From assembly GCA_028671895.1 (NCBI GenBank), contig CM053809.1, forward strand, positions 3,827,501 to 3,891,500: a stretch of 64,000 bases of DNA, written 5' to 3'. Made by a program: the position numbers and the translations under genes. The DNA is from Oenanthe sinensis (lineage: Eukaryota > Streptophyta > Magnoliopsida > Apiales > Apiaceae). The notes beneath the pieces were generated by a model. It ran no database searches and had not been told where the DNA came from. It was given only the letters and a program-made list of their open reading frames with translations. Shown piece after piece: positions 48,829 to 60,088 of the stretch; position 1 is the stretch's first letter, and each line of letters starts with the position of its first letter.

Positions 48829-50064
48829 TATTAGGTCCAAAATGTTGTAGAGGGGGGGGGGGTGAATACAACTATTTAAAATTAATGAGAGAATAAACAA
48901 TATGCAGGTAATAAATGATGACACATAATTTCAAGAATATATCATTATATTCATTGAAGGATTTGCTACAACATTCATAAAAGAATCATGATCAGTTGAA
49001 CAATAAATACAGCAATTAAAGCTAGATTCAACTGATCCTCTCTCTCACTTTTTGTTTTACAGTAAATGCTCTCTCTTTAAAAATTATCGTTGAATAATAG
49101 AGATGATGAAAAGTCTTCTTACTAATAAAAACAAAGTGCTGCTTTTATAATGTCCTGTAGTCTTGATCTTGTCCTTTTTGTGTACGTGGCCCAATCAGGA
49201 CTTCGACAACAAAAAGTACTTTCCCAACAACTCTGGATCAACCGTTCACAATAAGCCACTTGTCCCTTGAACATTAAATGTTACATATCTACCCGCATCT
49301 CGATCTTCGCCTGGACCCATCTCGATCTCGATCTGTGATAATCTCGATCTCGATCTGGGAGAATCTCGATCTCGATCTATGAAGATCTCGATCTCGATCT
49401 GGGAGAATCTCGATCTCGATCTACCGTGGATCGAGATTTGCCTTTGCAATGTTTTACTTCAATTATAAATCTCGACCCGCATCTCGATCTGCTGTGGATT
49501 GACATTTGCCTTAGCAAATATGCACACATCCAATGTTGACCTTCTTTAGTGACTAATTGAGGATTAACCTTTATGAGCAAGTTTCCCTAGCTTCTTCAAT
49601 TTCTTTTCCTCACTCAATTCAAATGAGATCTTCTATTACTGACATGAACTTGCCTCCAATGTCCTGACACTTGATGCAATGGTCTGGTTTATAAGTGACT
49701 AGTCTTGTAGGGGTTCTTGCTTCTTAATGTCAGTTCTCATTTATTGATTAACCTTTACATTATCCAGATGTTGATATACATTACATGAAATCACTTTGGT
49801 CTTCTTGATACTTCTTTGACATTAATTTGATTCTCCATTAGATAAGTTAGGGCATGAGCAATACTGAGATTGAACTTCTTCTCACTTATGCATCCTTGAT
49901 TAACCAAATTAGTTACTTGTAGTTACCAAGTATCATTACCATTTCTTCAGTTGATTGATTCCATGTGCTTCTTCAGTTTCCCTTGTTTTGCTGTTGTTTT
50001 ATCTTTTACTTAGTTGAGTTACATAGTAATTAAGTGTTACAAGTTAGTACACCTATGCCTTTCA
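48829..50064 (-). repeat. W 5' LTR (right copy)
   Basis: 1236 bp. It begins TATTAGGTCC, so its terminal TG has mutated to TA. It ends TTTCA beside the GTAAG duplication. It matches the left copy at about 99% outside the repeat-unit difference. Confidence 0.92.
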
Positions 50065-50069
50065 GTAAG

Positions 50070-51059
50070 GATGCTAGAAATGAACTAGTAAACAGTTTAA
50101 AAAGAGAAGAATTGTTAAAAGAACAATTGGCTGAAGAAATTGAAACCTTTAACAAATGGAATAGGTCTGCTAAAACTACCAAACAAATTATTGATGTTCA
50201 AGGTATAGATACTATAGGAGAACTCCACAAATCAATAGGCAGGACGTTGACTGATACTTCAATGGACAAAGATCAATCAACTGTTAATCCTTCATCAACT
50301 GATAAGGATTATCAATCGATTGATGCTGAATCAACTGATAAGCATCCATCGAAAGTAAATCATCAATGGCTAACAAAAAGAACAAATTCAGCACTCCTAT
50401 CAATTTTGTTAAGGAAACCAAAATTCAGGTTGAGACTGAAGCTGAGAGGATTAACATAGGTAGCTTCTCCAAGAAACAATTAAAAGTGAAATTAGAAAAG
50501 ATAGCACCTATGGAAATTACTCAACCTAAGTATGAGAAGAAGAAAAAGAATAGGAATGGTAAAGTAGGCATTAATAAGCACAACAACTACACTCCTGACA
50601 TGTATGCTCCCAGAAAGGTATGTGCTAAATGTGGCAGTGTAAATTATTTGTCTATGCAATGCAAGAATGAAAAGAAACCTATATATTCAAATGATTTAAA
50701 TGTAAATTCTATGAATACTAATGCCATGTTTACCAATCCTATGCTCATGAATGTCATGTCTTCTAATTTAGTTACACCAAATGTTCATATGCCTTATGCA
50801 CAAGTTTCATACATGTATAATCCCTTCTTTGTATATGCAAATATGAACATGCCTAGTATGCCATAGAACATGCCTATTGTAGATAATGAATGGAAATTCT
50901 GCCATGAGTTCCAAGGTGTCTAAGCCCCAAAAGCCAACTCCCAAAGTTAAAGTGGATTTAAATTCACCAAAACAAAAGGAACCAAAATTGGCAATAAAGG
51001 CTCATGTTGCTACTAATGAAAGAGGATCCAAGGCAACTTGGGTACCAAAAATAACTTGA
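50070..51059 (+). pseudogene. Z gag, C-terminal part
   Basis: Directly continues gag after W. It opens with a helical stretch (ELVNSLKREELLKEQLAEEI), then a STDK/SIDA-type segment coded by the palindrome motif (50255-50355). The second zinc knuckle, CAKCGSVNYLSMQC, has Tyr in place of His. A Met/Asn-rich tail follows, and the end reads GSKATWVPKIT before TGA at 51057. Two frameshifts (about 50370 and 50885) and a TAG at 50864 break it. The ORF start at 50034 lies in the W LTR and is not a true start. Confidence 0.8.
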
Positions 51060-51066
51060 TTGTTTT

Positions 51067-52598
51067 ATGTGTGTGCAGGGAAATAGGAAGAAAAATCTCT
51101 GGTATTTGGATAGTGGATGCTCAAGGTATATGACTGGAGACTTGTCCCTGCTCATAAAGTTTGTGGAAAAGGCTGGCCCAGGAGTTACTTTTGGAGATAA
51201 CAGCAAAGGTTTCACCCTGGGATATGGCTCAATTGCAAATGAAAATGTTATCATTGAACCTGTAGCACTAGTTGATGGATTGAAGCGCAACTTCTCAGTA
51301 TTAGTCAACTATGTGATAATGGTAATAGTGTGTGGTTTACAACTGGATCATGCATCATAGCCAATAAGGAATCTGGTGAAATTCTCTTAACTGGAGAAAG
51401 AAAAGGAAATGTCTATGTGGCTGATTTTCACTCTGTAAAGGCAAATTCAATGATATGCCTACTGAGCAAAGCAAATTCAGATGAAAGTTGGATTTGGCAA
51501 AAGAAACTAGTCCATTTGAATATCAAAGCCATGAGTCTATTGGTCAGAAAGAATATGGTTAGAGGTATTCCAGAGATGGAGTTCACCAAGGATGGACTGT
51601 GTGATGCCTGTCAAAAGGGAAAACAGAGAAAAGCATCATTTAATTCAAAGTCTGAATCATCAATTGATAAGACTTTGGAGTTATTGCACATGGATTTATT
51701 TGGTCCAGTCAACATCATGTCAATTGCCAAAAAGAAATATGCCTTAGTCATTGTGGATGACTTTACAAGATTTTCATGGGTGTACTTCTTACAATCTAAG
51801 GATGAGGCAAGTAAATTAATTATCAATCATGTGAAGATTCTTGAAAATGGAACTGAATGGAAGGTCAAGAAAATTAGAAGTGATAATGGTACTGAATTCA
51901 AGAATGCAACAATGAAGGAATTCTGTGAAGAAAAAGGTATCACTCATCATTTCTCTGCACCAAGAACTCTACAACAAAATGGAGTAGTTGAAAGGAAAAA
52001 TAGGACCTTGATTGAAGATGCTAGAACTATGTTAGAAGAAGCAAAACTACCTACATACTTCTGGGCAGAAGCAATTAATACTGCTTGCTACATTCAGAAT
52101 ATTTCCATGGTCAATCAAATTCAAGGCAAAACTCCATATCAGTTGATGAAGAAAGATAAGAAGCCAACAGTTAACTTTCTTCATGTATTTTGCTGCAAAT
52201 GTCTTGTATTGAGAAATCAAGGTAAAAATCTAGGAAAATTTGAAGCCAAGGCTGATGAAGCTATATTTGTTGGATATGGAATAACAACCAAAGTATACAG
52301 AGTCTACAATCTTAGATTACACATTGTTATGGAATCTATGCATGTAGTCTTTGATAACAAGAAAATTCAAGGGTCGTTTGATGAAGGATTTCATGATCTG
52401 TTGCATTTTGAAAATGAATCAACAAGCAATATTGAGGATAGTGATGATGATGTGGAAATTTCAAGAAATCAAGTATCTAGAATCCTCCCATCAATTAATG
52501 TCAATACATCAACAGATAACTTATCAGTTGACAATCTTTAATCGACTGATAATACATCAATTGATAATCATTCGATGGATAACAATTCTGCTCAATAA
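51067..52598 (+). pseudogene. Z protease and integrase
   Basis: Protease has WYLDSGCSRYMTGD (active Asp). A frameshift at about 51300-51330 moves to the integrase frame. There the zinc module has lost its first His (WQKKLVHLN), while CDACQKGK is kept. Catalytic residues are present in LLHMDLFGPV, IRSDNGTEFKN and LQQNGVVERKNRTL. The tail ends in a palindrome-coded stretch (52487-52590) with stops TAA at 52539 and 52596, then runs on in frame into RT. Confidence 0.88.
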
Positions 52599-52601
52599 TC
52601 T

Positions 52602-54352
52602 TTGAGAGGAGTGTCCATCTCAGGGGGAGGGTTCTCAAATAGTCAATCACATCACAATGATCAAAACACTTCCAATGATCATGAAGCATCATCATCATCT
52701 TCAAGAGCAAATTTACCATCTCAAAGAAAATGGACAAAAAGTCATCCCTTTAAATTAATTATTGGAGATGCAAATGATGGAGTCAAAACCAGAAGTACAA
52801 CTCAAAATGAATGCTTGTATAGCAGCTTTCTATCTCAAGAAGAACAAAAAAGGATTGAAGAAACCTTGAATGATCCTGATTGGATAATTGTTATGCAAGA
52901 AGAGTTGAATCAGTTTGAAAGGAACAAGGTATGGAAGATGGTGCCCAAACCAAAGAACAAGTCTGTCATTGGCACAAAATGGGTATTCAGAAACAAAATG
53001 GATGAATCTGGTACAGTGACAAGAAATAAAGCAAGATTAGTGGCAAAGGGCTATTCACAAGAAGAAGGCATAAATTATGATGAAACATTTGCACCAGTTG
53101 CAAGGTTGGAAGCAATCAGAATCTTTTTAGCATATGCTGCTCATGCAAATTTCAAGGTGTATCAGATGGATATGAAAAGTGCCTTTCTCAATGGAGAACT
53201 AGAAGAAGAAGTATATGTAGAACAACCTCCTGATTTTATTGATCCTATTCATTTTGGATTTGTATACTATGTTCTGAAGGCACTTTATGGATTAAAACAA
53301 GCACCTAGGGCCTGGTATGAAACTATATCTAAATTCTTGATTGAGAATAACTTCACTAGATGTACTGTTGACAAAACTCTCTTTCATAGAAATGTTAGTG
53401 GCTCTATGATTCTTGTTCAAATCTATGTAGATGACATTATTTTTGGCTCAACTAATGAAAAACTTTGTCAAAAGTTTGCTAAGTTGATGCAAAATAAATA
53501 TGAAATAAGCATGATGAGAGAACTTACCTATTTTCTAGGTTTGCAAGTCAAACAAGTCAAAAATGACATTTTTATAAATCAAACCAAATATATTTCTGAT
53601 TTATTAAAGAGATTTGATTTAAGTGAATGTTCTTCTGCAAAAACTCTCATGGCCACTGCAACTAAACTTGAACTGAATACTAAAGAAGTTATGGTGGATA
53701 TTTCAAGTTATAGAGGCATGGTTGGCTCATTACTTTATTTAAGTGCAAGTAGGCCAGATGTTTGTGTGCTAGATTTCAGGCTGATCCTAGAGAATCTCAT
53801 TTGATTGCAATAAAAAGAATATTCAAATATCTCAAGGGAACTCTAAATCTTGGAATTTGGTATCCTAGAGATTCTGGATTTGATCTAATTGGTTATTTAG
53901 ATGCAGACTATGCAGGTTATAGAATTGACAAAAAAAGTACTATAGGCTCCTGTCAATTTCTAGGAAACAAGCTTGTATCATGGTTTAGTAAAAAGCATAA
54001 TTCAGTGTCTACATCTACTGCAGATGATGAATAAATTGCAACTAGAAGTTGTTGTGCACAAATATTATGGATGAGGAATCAACTACTTGGCTATGGGCTC
54101 AACATGAACAAGATTCCTATTTTTTGTGATAATACAAGTGCCATTGCTATAACAGAAAATCATGTGCAACATTCCAGAACCAAGCACATTGACATAAGGT
54201 ATCACTTCATTAGGGAACATGTAATGAATGGTATAGTTGAATTACATTTTGTCCCTAGTGAAAGACAACTTGCAGATATTTTTACCAAACCACTAGATGA
54301 ATCTACCTTCAATAGATTAGTTTGTGATTTAGGTATGCTTAATTATATTTAA
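52602..54352 (+). pseudogene. Z reverse transcriptase and RNase H
   Basis: RT is open from 52602: WKMVPKPKNKSVIGTKWVFR, YQMDMKSAFLNGEL, LYGLKQAPRAWYETI and IYVDDIIFGST (YVDD). A frameshift with a small deletion at about 53760 precedes RNase H: IGYLDADYAGYRIDKKST, STSTADDE, a TAA at 54032, then FCDNTSAIAITEN, SRTKHIDIRYHFIREHV and ADIFTKPLDESTF, ending with TAA at 54350. Sequence is clearly related to W throughout but not the same family. Confidence 0.9.
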
Positions 54353-55000
54353 TGATTTAAATGTCTGATAAGTTGTATATATGTATATATAAATTTTAAC
54401 CATTGACTATGTTACTCTATTGATTCTTCATTAATAAATTGATAAACATTGTTCTTATCAATGGATATTTGTAGCTATCGACAGATAAATATATCAATTG
54501 ATGATATATTTACTTATCGATGGATATTTCTAGCTATCGACAGATAAATATATCAATTGATGATATATTTATTTATCGATGGATAAGTGTACCTGTCGAT
54601 AAACAAGCTTTACCAATTGATGACCTGGAATATAAAGGGGTCCATGTCATCAATCGATCTGTACAAAAATCTAGCCGTTGATTACTTATTTTATCAATTG
54701 ATTAATACATACATTCCTGTATGTATAACCGTCAATTGCCAAAATTGGTAATTTTTACTTTTCATTTTTTTTAACGGTCGATTAAGTTCTATTTTGAGTA
54801 AGATATTGATTGAGAAATCAGTAAATATAAATAGTTAGAGTAAAACATTGTTCATTCTTACTTGCAATTTTACTAACAATTTCTCTACATCTTTTTCTCT
54901 CTCTCTTAATCTACGAACTCAATCAATACCTACTTCTCTAAGTACTCAATTCTCTTAATATCTTCAAAGCTTTTGTACTTCTAATCCTCTACATAAGGAA
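54353..55000 (+). other. Z spacer with palindromes, TATA box and CT-rich leader
   Basis: Between the RNase H stop and the extra ORF. At 54470-54600 a unit of about 66 bp, with ATCAATTGATGATATAT and ATCGATGGATA, is repeated. Further palindrome-like sites run to 54740. TATAAATAG lies at 54826-54834, then a CT-rich, plant-leader-like stretch (54860-54990) leads to the ATG at 55001. Confidence 0.7.
54826..54834 (+). promoter_or_regulatory. Candidate internal TATA box for Z extra ORF
   Basis: TATAAATAG, a consensus plant TATA box, lies 175 bp upstream of the extra ORF's ATG. Start of transcription about 30 bp downstream would give a leader rich in TCTCTC, as in many plant genes. No experimental support exists in the sequence itself. 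Confidence 0.5.
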
Positions 55001-58000
55001 ATGGCATCTTCATCCAAGAAAATCTCTCAAGCCGGGTTCATCTACGAATTGAATAATTTTGTGACCTGCACTGTGGTTGAAGAAGCTCCAAAAGAATTTC
55101 ATCATTTGATGCAATTCCTGGGAAGTGGCAAGGTACAGAAAGCACTAAAGGAAGCACCAACAATAATCTGTAATTTGGTGAAAGAATTTTGGACCTCTAC
55201 AGAAGTTGCTGATGACTTCTCAAGCATCAAATTCAACTGCAAAGGACAAGAGTATATTCTTACTACTTTAATTTTAGATCAAAGTTTAGATTTGCCTGTT
55301 AATAATACTGATAATGTGCCTAGTGAATCAGATATTAAAAATATGCTTAGGGCTGTTAATTATGCAAATCCTGACATTAATTTAGGGCAAGTAGTTAGAA
55401 AACACCTTAGGAGAGAATGGTCTTATTTCTTTGATGCAATAATAAAATGTTTTAGTGGTAAAATTATTAATTTTGATGCCATAACTTCAAGCATGCAACA
55501 AATAGCATATAGTATGTTGTTTGATGAGTATCATGATTTTTCCTCTATATTGCTGTCTGGAATTGCTTCTAAGTTAGGAAAGAAGCATGATAGGTCTAAT
55601 CATATATACTATGCTAGATTTATCATGATTTTTATTAACCACTTTGTCAAAAAAATTGAGATTTGCAGGGAAACTAAAACCCTTGAGTGTTGGACTCAAA
55701 ACAAAAGGGTCTCCAAAGACTTGGTAAGAATCAATCTTCACAGTAATGTGGAATTGATTTACCCACCTTTTGTTCAGGTATTTATCTCATCCCTAACTTC
55801 TTTTTTACCTAAATCTTCTTTGCCTTCTGTTACTATGGATGGTGATAGTAATGACCCCAACCCTCCTACCCAAGCCACACAACTAATCTCAAAATCCAAA
55901 TCTAAGAAACCAACCTCAAGAGGTTCTCAAAAACCTGCTGTTGTAAAAACAAAGAAAAGGAAATCAACTGTTTTGATAGATAGACTAGAAGGAGATGTAG
56001 GTGGTGAGGGAATTGGGGAACATCAAAGAACCCAGAAAGATAAGGAGAGTGAGGGTGTACAAGCTCAGCAAAGCCACTCCACAGTCTCCCAAAAGACTGT
56101 GGATGTTAATATGGAAAATACCATATCCCTATTGCCATCCTCCCAAAAGGATGACAATATTGAAAATAGCTCACAACCAGGGGCACATAACCAAGTTGGG
56201 GACACACAGGCCAAAACAGTAACACCATATGAAAGGAGAAAGAAGAAAGTCACCTTTGCACATGGGGAATCACACACTGCAAAATGACATGACACTGTGG
56301 TGGAGCCTTCTCAAAGTCAGATTGATGTATCTCATATAAATGATGAGATGCAACCCCATTCTCTCTCAATTCCAATCCCTTTCATTCTTACTTCTCCATC
56401 CCAACAAATTTCTTCAGAAAATGTTTTGATAGATTATCAAACAATTTCAGATTCTCCTTCTTTATTCTTCAAGGAGAAGCCAACACTCTCTCCCGAATCT
56501 TCTTCACAGGATATTCAGGATTCCATTTCTCATATTATTAAAAATATCTCTTCTTAAATAATTTCCTCAACTGTTTCTACTTCATCAATTGATATTTCTT
56601 CATCAATTGATATTCAACTATCGATTAATAAGCCATCGATCGATAATCAAGATCAATAGATGGGTATGCATCAATCGATGGATATCCCAAACACCTCAAC
56701 TGTTAATATCTTTACATCAATTGATGCTCAATCAATTGATGTTGCACAAACACTCTTAGGAATGAGTGAGATGAGTAAGAGGCATGATTGCAGCCTGGCA
56801 AAAGGAGAGGGAGTGAGTAATGACATTCCTAATTCTTCCAGGAATGAGAGTGAAACACTTGAGAGCCCTACCTTAGAAGGTGCACAGAAAATGAGTGAGG
56901 GAGAGGTGAGATTCTAGGATGAGATCCTGATGCAAAATAGAGAGATGATTGAGAGAGATAAAACAATTCTTCTATTTGCACATGAATTGGAAAATGAATT
57001 AATGACAGAAGAAGTGGGAGTCAAGGAGCTAGGAGGAGTATCAAATGCAGAAGCTAGTGGGAGTGGAGTTGCTAAGGACATTGAAGAGGAGATTGATGCC
57101 GGTGAATTGGATCCACAGAACTTCATCCATCTTAATCCACAATATCAGGGGTTGGTTACTTCAAGTAACAGGGATGCAGAATAACTCTTGGGAATTGATC
57201 ATACATACAAAGGACAAGGAATCTGAAGGAAAGTATTGTCAATACAACAAATATATGTTATATGGCACCTAAAGAGCTAGAAGAAGATTCTGATGAGGAG
57301 CCATGGATAAGCACAATTGATGGTTCCTTAGAAGCTGCTGAAACTGAAGTTCTCTCTCAATATAGAAGGGCAATGGTAGAAGGAGAAATTGAAGATCCTA
57401 CTCAAAGGAGAATTGCTCACTGTATGAGAGAATCACTGAAAATTCAAAAGATGACAATAACTGGAGTGAAGAGGGAACTAGAGATTATCAAGGACTCTAT
57501 CTCTACCAACAAGGATGCTTTGGACAAGGGATTGGATGAAAAGCTACCATTCAACACCATGAATCACATCAAAGATAAGCTCTTCAAGGAATCAAAGAAC
57601 TTTGCAGCTTTGAAAACTAGAGTGGGCTCTCTAGAGAAGAAAATGGATGTTATTATTGCAGGTCAAAGTCTTCATGCCTCTATTCTTCAAAAGTTTCTTG
57701 ACAGAATGCCACCACCCCCTCCAATTGATGATAACAAAAAGGGGGAAAATACAAAGAAGAAGGATGATGGTGATAATGGTGATGACAAAGGCAGTGGTAG
57801 TGGTGGTGTTGGTGGCTCTGGTATGGACAAAACAAGTGTCATTGGTGGTTCTGCAACAAAAAGATTCAAATACAGAAGTAACAGGGATAATCAGTCTTCA
57901 AAAAGATCTAAGTCATTTAATTCTCCCAAAGATGACTTAGAATAGAAAAATGAAGAATTCAAAAATTTTGAAACTGATCTAGAAGCTAGAAGGATTTCTA

Positions 58001-58443
58001 GGGAAAGAGAAACTCAATCAATGATTGAGAGAGAAAGGAAAAAAGTTGAAGATTTGAAGAGAAGCACAGAGTTGGTGACAAAGGCAGTAGAAAGAGGAGA
58101 CTTGAATGAGTTCATTGCTCAAACAAGAAAAATAAATGAAGATGCACAAAAGGCTGCCAAAGAAAGCAACTCAAATGCTGAAGCCTTTCTATCAATTGAT
58201 TTTGAAGCCCATGAAGAGAAGAAAAAGGGCAAAGCCATAATGATTGAAGAAGAAAAGGAAAGGAAAGAGCGAGTTGGCCAGAAGCTTCTTCAGGGAGCTA
58301 TTTTTATAGGATTGTCAGATGCTCCAAGGAGAGAAAAGGAAAATGAGGAAATAGCAAGGCAAATGGAAATAGAATGGAATAAGGAAGATGAATCAATGGA
58401 GCAACCACTGAGGAAAAAGAGAAAATTAGCTATGGCCTGCGCA
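55001..58443 (+). pseudogene. Z post-pol ORF, truncated and broken
   Basis: Starts at ATGGCATCTTC in good context (GGAAATGGC). The first 270 residues are globular: SSIKFNCKGQEYILTTLILD, LRREWSYFFDAIIKCFSGK and SSMQQIAYSMLFDEYH line up in order with the N-terminus of the W extra ORF. A basic, Ser/Thr-rich part follows, then palindrome-coded Ser-Ile-Asp repeats (56577-56740), a charged helical region and a Lys/Glu-rich end. It is broken by stops at 56285, 56555, 56657, 56915, 57182 and 57943 and by a frameshift between 57184 and 57262. The end after KKRKLAMAC is foreign. No signal peptide or clear transmembrane segment is visible. Confidence 0.75.
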
Positions 58444-58924
58444 TTGGGTTTTAACATTTTAAATTATATATATTATACTAAAGTAATATATACAAACCTA
58501 TATTTTAGTAATTCGAATTGTGTATTAATTATTGGAGGAAAAAAATATATAACAATTTATATTAATATAAAAAATATTATAAATATTAAATATATTTACA
58601 ATTAAATATATATTATAATTGTACCAACTATAAATATATTTATTACTCTTTTATATAGGCCGTTGACTTTTTGTATGGTGCTTTCACCAAATAATTGGAA
58701 TTAATATTTTTTTCAATTTGTGTCCGAAATAAAAATACTATAAAAATTTAGTTTGAAGTAAAAAATTGTAAAAAATAATTATAAAATTTTTCTTAGTTTG
58801 ACTTAATTACTCACCGGTGGGAGAACAATTACTTTCTTAGATTTAATCATAAGATATAAATTTATGCTTAGATTTAAACATAAGACGTGATTATATTCTC
58901 ATTGTCGCTTCATATATCAGTTTG

Positions 58925-58928
<4 letters not shown>

Positions 58929-59003
<75 letters not shown>
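58929..59003. repeat. (TA)n microsatellite
   Basis: An uninterrupted run of about 37 TA dinucleotides inside the first copy of the local duplication. Unit B has no such tract. Confidence 0.97.
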
Positions 59004-59006
<3 letters not shown>

Positions 59007-60088
59007 TATCATGTTGTGCAAGATCAATCAGATTTAAACATAAGACGTTATTATTTTCTCACTGTCGCTTCATATATCAGTTTGATAATATTATATATAT
59101 ATGAATATCATATACTGCAAGATTACTCACACTTATTATGCTTTTGGAGCTTCTATTAATTATTTTCTTAGCAGATCGATTAGTAGACAGGATTGTCTGA
59201 TCATTTTAGTCCAAGAAAATTTTTTATAGCATTAATAATAAAGTAGAGTTTAAATGATGATGAAATTGAGTTGAATATAAGTACAATTATATTAAATAAA
59301 ATTTATAGGGTAAGTAGGATTCACAAAATAGAAAATATAGAATATAATTTAGATATAATATAATGTTATCTGTGAGCAGTTGTATAAAACTAAGACTATT
59401 GGTGATAAAATTGTATGTATGATATATCTATTTTAAATATTGTAAAATAATATAGTATACTTTTATTTTATTTTTTATATATAATTTAAATTAATTAAAA
59501 GATTTTGTATAAGGGTGTATTCTAATAAAATGAGTTTGTATAAGAGTTAATTTTATTTATTTAAATTTAAATAAAAAAATTTCTTTAATAATGTGTTGTA
59601 ATTAATTTAATTATAAATTAAAATTTAATTAAAAATTGTGTTTGGAGTTGAGTAAGAGACAATATAAATTTTGAACAAAAATGAGGGATAACCAAGCTGG
59701 AAAAATTATCTTGTTTATTTATAATAATATAGTATAAATATATAAAGTTGTATTTAAGTTTAAATTTAATTAAAAATTGTATTAGAGATATAATAGTTTG
59801 TACGTGAGTGTATTCTAATTAAAATTTAAATAAAAATTATATTTAGAGTTTGACAAAATAATAAATATTATGGATAGTTTAATGAAAATTTATATTTAGA
59901 GTTTGAGCGGCCACGATAAAATTTTATTAAAATTTGTACGGTTAAGATTTAATATAGTATAGATACAGAGACTTACTCGAAAATGAAGCTCGTCGGTGTG
60001 TTTTAACAATAAAAAAAAAGTCGATATGTTTAAGGTCTAATTAGAAGAGGAAACTATTTCTTATTCATATTAGGACTCTAAAATATTA

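Larger units (their letters stand above)
35351..50064 (-). mobile_element. W: Sirevirus-like copia element with a giant post-pol ORF
   Basis: The LTRs (35351-36628 and 48829-50064) are flanked by perfect GTAAG duplications. The 14.7-kb element reads on the minus strand. It has a perfect primer site at 48815-48826 and a purine tract at 36629. Gene order is gag with two zinc knuckles, protease, integrase, RT and RNase H, then a 1.2-kb spacer and a 1380-codon extra ORF. LTRs differ by about a dozen changes plus one extra 42-bp repeat unit. Only a few stops and frameshifts break the coding parts, so it is recent but probably not autonomous. Confidence 0.93.
32749..58443 (+). mobile_element. Z: Sirevirus-like copia element, 3' truncated, hosting W
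   Basis: The 5' LTR (32749-33838) is followed by a primer site, gag, protease, integrase, RT, RNase H, a palindrome-rich spacer and a long extra ORF. W interrupts it inside gag (target duplication GTAAG at 35346-35350 and 50065-50069). No second Z LTR occurs after the extra ORF. At 58443 the sequence changes abruptly to DNA homologous to 62118 onwards, so a deletion removed the 3' end. All coding parts carry stops or frameshifts. Confidence 0.88.

Noticed and set aside
49246..49580. Arg/Ser-rich ORFs in W LTRs (also at 35941-36144), resembling RS-domain proteins
   Set aside because: They come from the GATCTC repeat in the LTR, and change length with repeat number.
2239..50069. Same GTAAG/CTAAG target duplication used by E1 and W
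   Set aside because: The sites are unrelated sequences. A shared 4-5 bp word is expected by chance.
50034..50069. Start codon of the ORF at 50034
   Set aside because: These codons are W LTR sequence. The Z gag frame resumes only after the GTAAG duplication.
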